Positions 1 to 9,285 of a stretch of 64,000 nt of DNA are shown here, piece by piece. How positions within the stretch are numbered: the stretch's first letter is position 1; each line of letters starts with the position of its first letter. The position numbers and the translations under genes were made by a program. The stretch spans positions 62,001 to 126,000 of the forward strand of contig CABVDD010000001.1 in the NCBI GenBank assembly GCA_902497095.1, written 5' to 3'. The notes beneath the pieces are model-generated. The model saw only the letters and a list, made by a program, of their open reading frames with translations. It made no database searches and was not told where the DNA came from. This DNA is from an uncultured Faecalicoccus sp. GTDB taxonomy: Bacteria > Bacillota_I > Bacilli_A > Erysipelotrichales > Erysipelotrichaceae.

Positions 1-1793
1 GTTACATGTACGTGGTAGCTGTTTGTGATATAGTTTTTATCTGTAACTTTTGGAATGATTCCAAAACGGTCTTGTAGTTTTTTGGCGAATTTGTAAGTTG
101 TAGATTCCATTGGTGTTCCATATAATGAGAAGTCCATATTGTTTTCTTTTTTCCATTTAGCACAGGCATCGTTTAAATATTGCATAACTTTTAAACCAAA
201 GCTTGTACCTGGCTCTTCTGTATGAGGAACACCGGTCATGTATTGTACGCACTCACAAAGTCCGGCATAACCTAAGGAAATGGTAGAATATCCGCCGTAT
301 AGAAGTTTATCAATCGTTTCTCCTTTTTCCAAACGAGCCAAAGCGCCATTTTGCCATAAGATAGGAGCAACATCACTCGGTGTACCTTTTAAACGGTTGT
401 GGCGACACATTAATGCTCTGTAACAAAGATCCAGTCTTTCATCCATGATTTTCCAGAAGCGTTTTTCATCTCCTTTAGAAGAACATGCGACATCAACCAG
501 ATTGATCGTTACGACACCTTGGTTAAAACGGCCGTAATATTTAGGTTTTCCATTTTCATCGACATATGGAGTTAAGAAAGAACGGCATCCCATACATGGA
601 TAACATTGTCCGTTTCCGTTTTGATCGACTTTTAATTGTTTCATCATTTTTTCAGAGATATAGTCTGGCACCATACGTTTTGCGGTACATTTGGCAGCTA
701 ACTCTGTTAAATAATAATATTTACTTGTCTTATGAATATTGTCTTCTTCTAAAACGTAAATCAGTTTTGGGAAGGCTGGTGTGATCCAAACGCCTTTTTC
801 GTTTTTTACACCTTGCATTCTTTGTTTTAAGACTTCTTCTACGATCAAAGCTAAATCATCACGTGTCTGTCCTTCTTCAACTTCATCTAAGTACATGAAA
901 ACAGTAACGAATGGGGCTTGTCCATTGGTTGTCATTAAGGTGATGACTTGATATTGGATCATTTGCACACCTTTTTCAATTTCACGACGAACACGCATTT
1001 CGGCGATTTGATTGATTTTTTCTTCGTTAACTTCCATTTGCATGGCTTCAAATTCATCTTTAACTTCTTTACGTGCTTTTTCACGACTGATTTGCACGAA
1101 TGGAGCTAAATGCGATAATGTGATGCTTTGCCCTCCGTATTGAGAGCTTGCCACTTGAGCAATGATTTGTGTGGCAATATTACATGCGGTAGAGAAACTG
1201 TGTGGTTTTTCAATCATGGTTTCAGAAATAACAGTTCCATTTTGCAGCATGTCTTCCAAATTTACCAGGCAGCAGTTGTGCATATGTTGGGCAAAATAAT
1301 CGGAATCATGGAAATGGATCAAACCTTGTTCATGAGCTTCAATGATATCTTGTGGCAATAAAAAACGCTTTGTGATATCTTTGGACACTTCACCGGCCAT
1401 GTAATCGCGTTGTACGCTGTTTACTAATGGATTTTTGTTGGAGTTTTCTTGTTTAACTTCTTCGTTGTTTCTTTCCAACAAGCTTAAAATTTGTTGATCG
1501 GTAGAGTTTGCTTTACGAACTAAAGCTCTTTCATAACGATACGTAATATAGTTGTGAGCTACAGAATAATATTGTTCTTTCATGATAGCAGTCTCGACCA
1601 TATCTTGAATTTCTTCTACGCTAGGACTGCGTTTCATCGCTTCGCATTGGCCTTCCACCTGTTTGGCGATTTTTAAGATGGTGGCTTCGCTCATTTGAGA
1701 ATGAGAGGTTGCTTTGTTGGCTTTTCGAATTGCATTTTCAATTTTCTGAACGTCAAAGATGACTTCTTCGCCGCTTCGTTTGATAACTTTCAT
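1..1793 (-). CDS. nrdD: anaerobic ribonucleoside-triphosphate reductase (class III), 3' end outside the window
   Basis: Reduces ribonucleoside triphosphates to dNTPs anaerobically with a glycyl radical that an NrdG activase installs. About 597 residues are visible. The N-terminus (MKVIKRSGEEVIFD, about residues 1-90) is an ATP-cone allosteric domain. The ten-stranded barrel follows, with HFHDSDYFAQHMHNCCL, TLMTTNGQAPFVT and a Cys-rich segment CYPCMGCRSF near residue 400 in the active-site region. The C-terminal zinc site and the glycyl-radical loop lie beyond the window edge and cannot be checked. The start is the ATG complementary to 1791-1793, preceded on the minus strand by AAGGAG. It is transcribed divergently from the esterase gene at 2085. 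An adjacent nrdG would be expected outside the window. Confidence 0.95.
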   Translation of the reverse strand, partial: MKVIKRSGEEVIFDVQKIENAIRKANKATSHSQMSEATILKIAKQVEGQCEAMKRSPSVEEIQDMVETAIMKEQYYSVAHNYITYRYERALVRKANSTDQQILSLLERNNEEVKQENSNKNPLVNSVQRDYMAGEVSKDITKRFLLPQDIIEAHEQGLIHFHDSDYFAQHMHNCCLVNLEDMLQNGTVISETMIEKPHSFSTACNIATQIIAQVASSQYGGQSITLSHLAPFVQISREKARKEVKDEFEAMQMEVNEEKINQIAEMRVRREIEKGVQMIQYQVITLMTTNGQAPFVTVFMYLDEVEEGQTRDDLALIVEEVLKQRMQGVKNEKGVWITPAFPKLIYVLEEDNIHKTSKYYYLTELAAKCTAKRMVPDYISEKMMKQLKVDQNGNGQCYPCMGCRSFLTPYVDENGKPKYYGRFNQGVVTINLVDVACSSKGDEKRFWKIMDERLDLCYRALMCRHNRLKGTPSDVAPILWQNGALARLEKGETIDKLLYGGYSTISLGYAGLCECVQYMTGVPHTEEPGTSFGLKVMQYLNDACAKWKKENNMDFSLYGTPMESTTYKFAKKLQDRFGIIPKVTDKNYITNSYHVHV

Positions 1794-1824
1794 GATACAT
1801 ACTCCTTCTTTTTATTTTGAAATA

Positions 1825-1838
1825 GTTGAACATTCAAC
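1825..1838. promoter_or_regulatory. short palindrome in the nrdD leader
   Basis: GTTGAACATTCAAC has 6-bp arms around a 2-nt centre and lies about 31 nt upstream of the nrdD start, downstream of its -10 box. It could be an operator or a small leader hairpin. It does not resemble the NrdR box (ACACTATATATAGTGT type), so no regulator is assigned. Confidence 0.35.
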
Positions 1839-1860
1839 CATTTGTATTACGTGTACTTCT

Positions 1861-1888
1861 AGTATACCGACTTTACATAAAAAAACAA
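1861..1888 (-). promoter_or_regulatory. probable nrdD promoter
   Basis: Read on the minus strand, TTGTTT (1883-1888) and TATACT (1861-1866) are separated by 16 nt, giving a leader of about 60 nt before the nrdD ATG. The -10 is good and the -35 is moderate. Confidence 0.5.
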
Positions 1889-1994
1889 GGACTAAATCAA
1901 GGCCTTTTCGGACTCTTCCTTTAAGTAAAGGCGTTTTATACAAAAAAATTTAATTTTCTTAAAAAATACAAATTCAGAGAGATTTTTATAGAAT

Positions 1995-2015
1995 ATGTTC
2001 ACAAAATATGAACAT
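1995..2015. promoter_or_regulatory. perfect inverted repeat upstream of the esterase promoter
   Basis: ATGTTCA and TGAACAT form perfect 7-bp arms with a 7-nt AT-rich spacer. The repeat ends 14 nt before the -35 box of the esterase/nhaC promoter, a typical position for a dimeric activator or repressor site. The regulator is unknown. Confidence 0.45.
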
Positions 2016-2029
2016 GTATACACATTTTA

Positions 2030-2058
2030 TTGACAAAAATGAAGTTTTGGCGCAAAAT
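2030..2058 (+). promoter_or_regulatory. promoter of the esterase-nhaC unit
   Basis: TTGACA (2030-2035) is a consensus -35. A 17-nt spacer leads to CAAAAT (2053-2058), a 4/6 match to the -10 consensus. The following RBS is GAAGGGAG before the ATG at 2085. Confidence 0.5.
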
Positions 2059-2084
2059 AATAGATATTTAATGAAGGGAGTACT

Positions 2085-2867
2085 ATGGAAAAATATGTAG
2101 AAATCACCAGTATGAATTATACCTTGCGTGGTATGATGCATCTTCCAGATGACATAGAAGGAAAGATCCCGTTTGTGATTTTGTTTCATGGATTTCAAGA
2201 TGATCGTAATGAAATTAATTTTGTACATACAGAATTATCTAGAAAACTCTGTGAAAAAGGAATTGGATCTGTACGATTTGATTTTGTGGGAAGTGGTGAA
2301 AGCGATGGCACTTTTGAAGATATCACGGTATCTAAAGAGGTGCAAAATGGCTTAGATATCTTAGATTATGTGTATGCTTTGCCTTTTGTAGATACCAAGC
2401 GTATTGCCTTACATGGATTGTCTCTAGGAGGATGTGTGGCAAGTATGGTTGCCGGTTTATCTGTTGATAAAGTTAAGGCGTTAAGTCTATGGTGTCCGGC
2501 TTTAGATCTTATCTACAATATGCGTAAGAAAAATCTTTGTGGACAAGATGTATCGGATATAGAAGAAAAAGGATATGCAGATGTGGAAGGATTGCGTTTA
2601 TCTGTTGATTTTTATAAAGATTGTCTTCAATTGGATCCTTATAAGGTAGCTGCTTGTTTTAATGGGCCTGTGAATTTAGTTCATGGCGATCAAGATATTA
2701 CAGCTTCTTGTGATGTTTCCAAAAGGTTAAAAGAAATTTATGGAGATAAAGCGGATTTGTTGATCGTATCCGGAGCTGAACATCGTTTTACTTCTGTGAA
2801 ATATCGAAAAGCCAGGATGGACAGTGCTTTAAGCTTTTTATGTCATGAGTTAATAGAAAGAGGATGA
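2085..2867 (+). CDS. alpha/beta-hydrolase, feruloyl/cinnamoyl-esterase-like
   Basis: A 260-residue serine hydrolase with no signal peptide, so probably cytoplasmic. The fold markers are the oxyanion segment HGFQDDRNE (about 35-43), the nucleophile elbow GLSLGG with Ser113, an acid Asp204 in HGDQD, and His233 in AEHRF. Length and layout match small bacterial ferulate/cinnamoyl ester hydrolases (Est1E/LJ0536 type), which release hydroxycinnamates from plant cell-wall esters. The exact substrate is not readable from sequence. It has a good RBS and its own promoter. Its stop codon overlaps the region of alternative starts of the next gene, an NhaC antiporter, so the two are co-transcribed. A link between ester or organic-acid metabolism and ion exchange is only a guess. 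Confidence 0.8.
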   Translation: MEKYVEITSMNYTLRGMMHLPDDIEGKIPFVILFHGFQDDRNEINFVHTELSRKLCEKGIGSVRFDFVGSGESDGTFEDITVSKEVQNGLDILDYVYALPFVDTKRIALHGLSLGGCVASMVAGLSVDKVKALSLWCPALDLIYNMRKKNLCGQDVSDIEEKGYADVEGLRLSVDFYKDCLQLDPYKVAACFNGPVNLVHGDQDITASCDVSKRLKEIYGDKADLLIVSGAEHRFTSVKYRKARMDSALSFLCHELIERG

Positions 2868-2872
2868 GAGTT

Positions 2873-4303
2873 ATGAAAAGAAATCGAAAAGAACCGACAA
2901 CAGCATTTGCGCTAATTTCGTTTTTATTGATCATTGTGGTATTGGTCGTTTTGATCAATTTAGGAGTGAACACAACGATCTCTATTTTCTTAGGTGCCGT
3001 TGTTGCGGTATGTATAGCGCTAAGTTTAGGAATTTCCTGGGATGAAATCGAAAAGACAATTAAAAATGTCATTGCGGATAGTACACCAACTTTTTTGATC
3101 GTATTGATGGTTGGTATGCTTGTAGGAATTTGGATGGCTTCTGGTACAGTTCCTGCTTTGATGTATTATGGAATGAAATTGATTTCTCCAACGATTCTGG
3201 TACCTCTGGCTTTTATCTTAAGTAGTGTAACTTCGATCTTTACGGGTACTTCCTTTGGCTCGGTAGCTACGATGGGGCTTGCCATGGTAGGTATTGCGAT
3301 GACAACCGATATTTCTATTCCTTTAGTTGTAGGTGCTATTGTATCAGGTGCCTGGCTGGGAGATAAGATGTCACCTTTGTCGGATACGACCAATATGGCT
3401 AGTGGTGTTAGTAAAGTTCCTTTATACGATCATATTGGTTCCATGATGTATACGACTTTACCAGCTGCTTTGATTGCCATCATTTTATTCGCAATTGCCG
3501 GCTTTGCCTTTGGCGCTGGTTCTATGGATGCCAGTCAGTCACAATTGATCATGTCTACTTTGACAGAGCATTTTAATATGTCATTGATTTTGATTCTTCC
3601 GGCAATTTTGGTTTTATTAGTTTCTGTTTTTAAAATGCCTGCTATTTTAGGTATGGGGTTAACGGTTATGATCAGTGCTGTTTTCGCAATGATTTTTCAA
3701 GGCGTCGGATTTGTGGATTTAATGAATTATGCATTTAATGGCTTTAGTATTGAAACAGGAGTATCTATTGTCGATCCTATGTTGAATCGTGGTGGAGTTA
3801 CCAGTATGATGGAACTTTTGGGCATCTTTATGATGGCTTCGGTCATGGGTGCTGTTATTACTTCTACAGGTATTTTAGATGTAATTGCGCGCAATGTGCT
3901 TTTAAAATTTATCAAAAATCGTGTAGTTTTAGTATTTACAACATTGATTTATTGTTACGTTGTCAATTTCTTGGCAGCTGGTGGACAGATCGTTTCTATT
4001 ATCGTCACAGAGCAAACTTTTGAAGAAGCATTTGATCGTATGGGTATTCATCGTAAGGTGTTATCTAGGACATTGGAAGATGCGGGAACTTTAAGTGCGC
4101 CGATCGTTCCTTGGGGTGTAGCTACTATTTATGTAATGAGCGTATTAAGTGTAGATGCATCCTATATTCCATATTGTTGGTTTATTTTCCTAGTGCCGGT
4201 TTTTTCGATCTTATGTTCGATCACGGGTATCGGTATGTGGAATTCTAAAGGTGAAAAAATGTGGGGTCGTCATAAAGCAGAGGCTACACCGCAAATTAAA
4301 TAA
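2873..4303 (+). CDS. nhaC: NhaC-family Na+/H+ antiporter
   Basis: A polytopic membrane protein of about 476 residues with many hydrophobic helices. The diagnostic NhaC segment GDKMSPLSDTTN is present after GTSFGSVATMG. Family members exchange Na+ for H+; some (MleN type) couple malate and lactate exchange instead, so the substrate is not certain. The start at 2873 is preferred to the in-frame ATG at 2864 because AGAGG (2859-2863) abuts the first ATG but sits 9 nt from the second. It is the second gene of a two-gene unit with the esterase and ends at a strong terminator. Confidence 0.85.
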   Translation: MKRNRKEPTTAFALISFLLIIVVLVVLINLGVNTTISIFLGAVVAVCIALSLGISWDEIEKTIKNVIADSTPTFLIVLMVGMLVGIWMASGTVPALMYYGMKLISPTILVPLAFILSSVTSIFTGTSFGSVATMGLAMVGIAMTTDISIPLVVGAIVSGAWLGDKMSPLSDTTNMASGVSKVPLYDHIGSMMYTTLPAALIAIILFAIAGFAFGAGSMDASQSQLIMSTLTEHFNMSLILILPAILVLLVSVFKMPAILGMGLTVMISAVFAMIFQGVGFVDLMNYAFNGFSIETGVSIVDPMLNRGGVTSMMELLGIFMMASVMGAVITSTGILDVIARNVLLKFIKNRVVLVFTTLIYCYVVNFLAAGGQIVSIIVTEQTFEEAFDRMGIHRKVLSRTLEDAGTLSAPIVPWGVATIYVMSVLSVDASYIPYCWFIFLVPVFSILCSITGIGMWNSKGEKMWGRHKAEATPQIK

Positions 4304-4323
4304 GCGTCTTCGGGCGCTTTTTT
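4302..4323 (+). terminator. Rho-independent terminator after nhaC
   Basis: AAGCGTC and GGCGCTT form a 7-bp stem (one G-U) closed by a UUCG tetraloop and followed by a T run. The stem begins within the nhaC stop codon. Confidence 0.9.
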
Positions 4324-4368
4324 GTTTAGGGTTGCGTTATAATAAAGGAAAGAAGGGAGGCATGAAAA

Positions 4369-5124
4369 ATGCGTCTGGAAGGTAAATCAATTGTAGTAAC
4401 AGGAGCAAGTTCCGGTATGGGGAAAGCCATCGTAGAGTTATTTGTGAAAGAAGGAGCTTTAGTAGTTGCCGTAGCTCGAAGAAAAGAAAGATTAGAGGCT
4501 TTAAAAGAAAGTTTGAAAACACAGAAAGGACAAGTACTTATTTTTCAAGGAGATGTCTCCAGAAGAGAAGATAATGAAAAAATGATCGAATTAGCCGTTC
4601 AAAATTTTGGGAAATTGGATGTCCTGGTGAATAATGCGGGAGTCATGGATGATATGGCGGCTATAGGAGATGTTCAAGATGAAAAGTATGAACAAGTGAT
4701 GAAGGTCAATGTTTATGGACCGATGTGTGCTATGCGCAAAGCTATTTCTGTATTTAAAGAACAAGGATATGGCAACATCATTAATGTAGCCAGTGTTGGT
4801 GGTATGCGTACAGCAGCCGGTGCTGTTTATTGTGCAAGTAAAGCTGCTTTGCTTGCGATGACAAGAAATACGGCATTTATGTATGTACCAGAGCACATTC
4901 GATGCAATGCAATTGCACCGGGAGGAATTCAGACAGAAATTGCCAGTTCGATGGGAATGCCAAATCAAAGTGGATATGCAAGAGTGCAAAAGGTTTTGGC
5001 AACAGCACCACAGCCTGGAAAGCCAGAAGATATTGCCTCAGCAGCGCTGTTTCTGGCAAGTGATGATTCCCAATACATTAATGGCGATACATTAGTTGTA
5101 GATGGAGGATGGATTGCCGGTTAG
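4369..5124 (+). CDS. short-chain dehydrogenase/reductase (SDR), FabG-like
   Basis: A 251-residue classical SDR. It has the cofactor motif TGASSGMG (11-18), NNAG (88-91), and the catalytic set Asn114, Ser142, Tyr154 and Lys158 (YCASK). Arg37/Arg38 after the second strand favour NADP(H). The C-terminal DGGWIAG is typical of the 3-oxoacyl-ACP reductase/glucose dehydrogenase branch. No fatty-acid gene is nearby, so FabG function should not be assumed and the substrate is unknown. The start at 4369 follows GGGAGG by 8 nt. A TATAAT at 4338-4343, just after the nhaC terminator, suggests its own promoter, though no clear -35 is seen. Confidence 0.85.
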   Translation: MRLEGKSIVVTGASSGMGKAIVELFVKEGALVVAVARRKERLEALKESLKTQKGQVLIFQGDVSRREDNEKMIELAVQNFGKLDVLVNNAGVMDDMAAIGDVQDEKYEQVMKVNVYGPMCAMRKAISVFKEQGYGNIINVASVGGMRTAAGAVYCASKAALLAMTRNTAFMYVPEHIRCNAIAPGGIQTEIASSMGMPNQSGYARVQKVLATAPQPGKPEDIASAALFLASDDSQYINGDTLVVDGGWIAG

Positions 5125-5139
5125 TCTGGGCATATTACA

Positions 5140-5168
5140 TTGAATTTAACACGGGTTAGTGGTATATT
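5140..5168 (+). promoter_or_regulatory. gpmI promoter
   Basis: TTGAAT (5140-5145), a 17-nt spacer, then TATATT (5163-5168). It lies between the SDR stop and gpmI, followed by the RBS ATGGAGG. Confidence 0.65.
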
Positions 5169-5194
5169 TATGTCGATAAAATGGAGGAACAAAT

Positions 5195-6772
5195 ATGAAT
5201 AAAAGACCTGTAATATTAGTGGTTATGGACGGTGTCGGAATCAATGCCAGTGAATTTGGAAATGCCGTTGCCTTAGCCAATAAACCTACTTTAGACAAAT
5301 TATGGAAAGAATGCCCTCATACACAATTGCGTGCGCATGGTTTGGCTGTTGGTTTGCCAAGCGATGGTGATATGGGAAACTCTGAAGTTGGTCATAATGC
5401 GATTGGATGCGGACAGATTTATTCTCAGGGTGCCAAGCTTGTAAACGAAAATATTGATACAAAAGAAATGTTTGAATCTAAAACTTGGAAAGAATTGGTT
5501 GAAAATGCTAAGGGACACACGATGCATTTCATCGGTCTTTTGAGTGATGGAAATGTACATTCTCATATCAATCATCTAAAAGCGTTAATTGAACAGGCCA
5601 AAAAAGAAGGAATTAAAGAAGTTCGTGTACATGCATTGCTTGATGGACGTGATGTACCAGAAACAAGTGCATTGACATATGTAGACGAAATTGAAGATTT
5701 CATGAACGGACTTAACGATGATACATTCCATGCCTGCATTGCCAGCGGTGGTGGACGTATGCAAATTACTATGGACCGTTATGAAGCAAACTGGGGTATG
5801 GTTGAAAAAGGATGGCATATCCATGTATTAGGTGATGGCCGTCAGTTTGAAAATGCAACACAGGCTATTGAAACATATCGTAAAGAATTAGGTGTGATCG
5901 ACCAGGATCTTCCAGGGTTTGTCATTGCCAAAGATGGTAAGCCGGTTGGAACGATTGAAGATGGTGACAGTGTAATCTTGTTTAACTTCCGAGGTGATCG
6001 TGCACAGGAAATCTCTTTAGCTTTTGATACCGATGAAAGCTTTGATAAGTTTGATCGTGTACGTAAACCAAATGTAATGTATGCTGGAATGCTTCAATAT
6101 GATGCTGATTTGGATATTCCGCATAAATATCTGACAGAACCACCAAAAATCAAATACACTTTGACAGAAGAATTATGTAAACATGGTATTAAAGAATATG
6201 CGATTTCTGAAACACAGAAATATGGACATGTAACATACTTCTGGAATGGAAACCGTTCTGAAAAATTTGATGAAGCTTTAGAAACTTATGTGGAGATTCC
6301 AAGTGATGTTATTCCATTTGAACAACGTCCATGGATGAAATCTGCTGAAATTACAGATCATCTGATCGAAGCTATTGAAAGCCAACAATATGATTTCTTG
6401 CGTACTAACTATCCAAATGGGGATATGGTAGGACATACAGGTAGTCTTCCAGCTACGATCATTGGTGTTGAATCTGTTGATTTAGCTTTGGCACGTTTGA
6501 TTAAAGCAGTTGATAAAGTCAATGGTATCTTATTGGTAACAGCAGATCATGGAAATGCTGATGAAATGTATGACAAACCTAAAAAAGAGGGCGCTCCTAT
6601 CAAAGCGAAAACTTCTCATACATTAAATCGTGTACCATTTATCGTATATGGTGCTGATGTTGAATTAAAACAAGATGATTCTTTGGGATTGTCTAATATC
6701 GCCAGTACGGTAGCTGATTTCTTAGGTGTTGAACCAAATGAACATTGGAACGAATCTTTGTTGAAAAAGTAA
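5195..6772 (+). CDS. gpmI: 2,3-bisphosphoglycerate-independent phosphoglycerate mutase
   Basis: Interconverts 3- and 2-phosphoglycerate in glycolysis using two Mn2+ ions and a phosphoserine intermediate. It is 525 residues, close to the family norm. Asp12 in VVMDGVG and the phosphoacceptor Ser63 in GNSEVGHNAIG are in place, with C-terminal metal ligands in NYPNGDMVGHTG and VTADHGNADEM. The start follows GGAGG with good spacing. It has its own promoter and terminator, so it is monocistronic here; the glycolytic partner pgk begins at the far right edge of the window rather than next door. Confidence 0.97.
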   Translation: MNKRPVILVVMDGVGINASEFGNAVALANKPTLDKLWKECPHTQLRAHGLAVGLPSDGDMGNSEVGHNAIGCGQIYSQGAKLVNENIDTKEMFESKTWKELVENAKGHTMHFIGLLSDGNVHSHINHLKALIEQAKKEGIKEVRVHALLDGRDVPETSALTYVDEIEDFMNGLNDDTFHACIASGGGRMQITMDRYEANWGMVEKGWHIHVLGDGRQFENATQAIETYRKELGVIDQDLPGFVIAKDGKPVGTIEDGDSVILFNFRGDRAQEISLAFDTDESFDKFDRVRKPNVMYAGMLQYDADLDIPHKYLTEPPKIKYTLTEELCKHGIKEYAISETQKYGHVTYFWNGNRSEKFDEALETYVEIPSDVIPFEQRPWMKSAEITDHLIEAIESQQYDFLRTNYPNGDMVGHTGSLPATIIGVESVDLALARLIKAVDKVNGILLVTADHGNADEMYDKPKKEGAPIKAKTSHTLNRVPFIVYGADVELKQDDSLGLSNIASTVADFLGVEPNEHWNESLLKK

Positions 6773-6784
6773 AACAATGTTATA

Positions 6785-6816
6785 AAGGATCGAAGATGTT
6801 ACTTTGATCCTTTTTT
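6785..6816 (+). terminator. terminator after gpmI
   Basis: AAGGATC pairs with GATCCTT, with inner AAG/CTT pairing, followed by six or more T residues. Confidence 0.9.
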
Positions 6817-6851
6817 ATATATGTGTGCTAGTGTTTGAGAAAGGTTAGAAG

Positions 6852-7853
6852 ATGAAAGCTTTTAAAAATTTGTTGTTGGTCATGCTCTTAGGTTTAAGTT
6901 GTATAGCATGTACCAAAGAAAATCCGCTCGATTTTTGGAAGATCACCTATGATCAAATTGAGAGCTATTTAAAGACAAATAGTAATATAGGTAAAAATTG
7001 GCATATTGGATTACAGGGAAGAGACTTAGCTGTTTCTAAAGAAACGCCCGATGTGACAATTCGTGAATATGAAGATCAGTATGAATGCAGTTTGAGTTTT
7101 CAAATGGATTCAAACGATCAGCCATATATCGTATATCAATATACAACAGAAAGTGAAGCTGCTCTTGGTCGAACAAAGGAAAAATCTTTAGAGCTGAAAT
7201 CAACAGATGCAGATTTTAAAGTGTATGATATGAAATATTCACAGACACTATTGGAAGATGGAAACTTTGTTTTGCAGGATACGGCAAGTGGAACATTGCG
7301 TATAGATAAGGATCAGATAGTAGAGTATGATGCCATTCCTCTTTTAAAAGAATCTATGACAAACTTAAATACGATGATAGAGAATATAGAAAAAACATTT
7401 GATATCGATTATACAAAGACTTCTTTTGTAAATTTACCTGCTTTAGCGCAAAAAACAAATATTGAAGAAGTAGAAGACATTTCTCAAGAAACGGCGGATG
7501 GAAAGACGTATTACAGTGCCCCTGAAATAAATGCGAAAGGCTTTTCTTTGGTAACATGTCTAGAGATCAGTAAAGAGAATCCGGAAGATGCAATTTTTTC
7601 AAAGTTTAATGTAGAAAGACAAAGTAATGAGTTTTCGTATAACGTTCATTTAAATCAACTATCACAAGAAAATTGTTATGTACTTGAATTTCCATTTGAT
7701 TCCGATTTTTCTTATATTGCATATATTGACAAAACAAATGCATACTTATATGATTCCTCAATGTCTATTGAACAGATGATAGAAGATATAAATCAAGGTG
7801 GATCGCAGGCATCTGTTTTCTTATCAACAGAAAATGAGAGTTATAAAGAATAA
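6852..7853 (+). CDS. predicted lipoprotein of unknown function
   Basis: 333 residues. The N-terminus has a short positive region (MKAFKNL), a hydrophobic stretch and Cys17/Cys20 (LSCIACTKE). Neither cysteine has a perfect lipobox, but Cys20 is the likelier lipid-modified residue. The rest is soluble and acidic, with no domain recognised. AAAGG lies upstream of the ATG with fair spacing. It is followed by the FemX-like gene and may share envelope-related regulation, but a separate extended -10 precedes femX. Not assigned a function. Confidence 0.6.
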   Translation: MKAFKNLLLVMLLGLSCIACTKENPLDFWKITYDQIESYLKTNSNIGKNWHIGLQGRDLAVSKETPDVTIREYEDQYECSLSFQMDSNDQPYIVYQYTTESEAALGRTKEKSLELKSTDADFKVYDMKYSQTLLEDGNFVLQDTASGTLRIDKDQIVEYDAIPLLKESMTNLNTMIENIEKTFDIDYTKTSFVNLPALAQKTNIEEVEDISQETADGKTYYSAPEINAKGFSLVTCLEISKENPEDAIFSKFNVERQSNEFSYNVHLNQLSQENCYVLEFPFDSDFSYIAYIDKTNAYLYDSSMSIEQMIEDINQGGSQASVFLSTENESYKE

Positions 7854-7926
7854 TTAGAATCGTAATTATATAAAATGTGAAACCCTTTTTTGTATGGTAA
7901 AATCAAATATAAAGGGGGAGTGTTTC

Positions 7927-9198
7927 ATGGAATTTACAGAATTGACACAAGAAGAATTTGATTCATTTGCCATTACGCATCCATTATGTAATTTTTGGCA
8001 AACTTCAAATATGGCTAAAATGCGTGAAGCAAAAGGATTTTCAACGTATTATGTTGGTATAAAGGATGAGAGTGGAAACGTGATAGCAGGATCTATGTTA
8101 TCCGTACTTCCTATTTTTATGAAAGGTACATTGGTTCAAGCACTAAGGGGACCGCTCTTGGACTATAAAGATGAAAAACAAGTGGTGTTTTTTCATGAGC
8201 ATTTGATTGAATTTTTAAAGAAAAGACATTGTATTTATTTACATATAGATCCTTATGTACCCTATGTACCTCATGATTTAGATGGAAATGTCATAAAAGG
8301 TGATTTTGATAATCGGGATGTAGTTTCTTTACTAAAGAAATTAGGATACAAACATGAAGGTTTTACAAAAGGTATAGATTTAAGCAGAGAACCAAGATGG
8401 ATCTATACGATTCCATTAAAGAATAAAACACCTGAAGAATTATTGAAACAGTTTGAAAGAAAAACGCTACGAAGTATAAAAAAGGCACAAAAATATAATG
8501 TGCAGGTTCATGAGCTTTCTCGAGATCAAATTGATGTTTATGAAAAAGTGTTAAAACAAACAGGAGAGCGCAGGGGTTTTCAAGGACGGGATGATGAATA
8601 TCATCATCGTTTATATGATGCGTTTCATGATGCAGGATATGTAAAATTTTTAAATGCGACAATAGATTTAGAGGATTATAAAAAAGATTTAAAACGAGAT
8701 CTTCAAAAACAGGAAGAAATTGTAGAAACTTCAAGAAAACGTTTGGAAAAACAGGAAAGTCCTAAAATTCAAAAGAAAATGGATTTGGCCCAAGAACAAG
8801 TTGACCAGTTGAAAAAGAAACTGGAAGAAGCGGATCAAATGATTCAGGAAGATGGTCAGATCTTGGATTTAGCAAGCGGTATTTTCTTTACTTATGGTAA
8901 AGAAGTGTTATGTCTGATGAGTGGTGTATATGAAAAGTATATGCGATTTGCAGCTCCGTATGCGATGCATTGGAAGATGATGAATTATTGTATAGAGCAT
9001 GATATCGATCGATACAATTTGTATGGCACCAGTGGTATTTTTGATGAAAGTGCTCCGGATTATGGAGTTTATTTGTTCAAAAAAGGTTTTCAAGGCGAAG
9101 TGGTAGAATTAATTGGAGATTTTGAATATATCGTAGATCCGAAAAAATATAAATTATATAACACATTGAGAAAAATTAAGCATAGTTTACAGAAATAG
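7927..9198 (+). CDS. FemX/FemAB-like aminoacyltransferase (peptidoglycan cross-bridge), copy 1
   Basis: 423 residues. Fem proteins transfer amino acids from aminoacyl-tRNA onto the stem-peptide lysine of lipid II, building the peptidoglycan interpeptide bridge. Matching features: two GNAT-like halves, the N-terminal WQTSNMAKMRE segment, RKTLRSIKKAQKYNV, GERRGFQGRDDEYH, and a charged coiled coil at about 240-305 as in FemA. The C-terminal half has HWKMMNYCIEHDIDRYNLYGTSG. The start at 7927 follows GGGGGAG. An upstream ATG at 7894 lies inside an extended -10 (TGGTAAAAT, 7895-7903) and is rejected. A paralogue is at 14222; the residue transferred cannot be told from sequence. Confidence 0.85.
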   Translation: MEFTELTQEEFDSFAITHPLCNFWQTSNMAKMREAKGFSTYYVGIKDESGNVIAGSMLSVLPIFMKGTLVQALRGPLLDYKDEKQVVFFHEHLIEFLKKRHCIYLHIDPYVPYVPHDLDGNVIKGDFDNRDVVSLLKKLGYKHEGFTKGIDLSREPRWIYTIPLKNKTPEELLKQFERKTLRSIKKAQKYNVQVHELSRDQIDVYEKVLKQTGERRGFQGRDDEYHHRLYDAFHDAGYVKFLNATIDLEDYKKDLKRDLQKQEEIVETSRKRLEKQESPKIQKKMDLAQEQVDQLKKKLEEADQMIQEDGQILDLASGIFFTYGKEVLCLMSGVYEKYMRFAAPYAMHWKMMNYCIEHDIDRYNLYGTSGIFDESAPDYGVYLFKKGFQGEVVELIGDFEYIVDPKKYKLYNTLRKIKHSLQK

Positions 9199-9285
9199 AA
9201 GCAGAGTTTACATGATTTTTACTTTAGCCCTCTTGTGTTTATGATAAAATGAAAAAGAATATCAGCAGGAAAAGGGGAATGTAAA

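Noticed and set aside
1861..2030. NrdR box before nrdD
   Set aside because: No tandem ACACTATATATAGTGT-like sequence was found.
4591..4989. 132-residue minus-strand frame inside the SDR gene
   Set aside because: Antisense shadow of a conserved enzyme; rich in Cys/His/Ser from reversed codon use, no RBS.
7894..7926. Longer N-terminus for the first FemX-like protein (ATG at 7894)
   Set aside because: The ATG lies in the extended -10 box and the GGGGGAG RBS serves the ATG at 7927.
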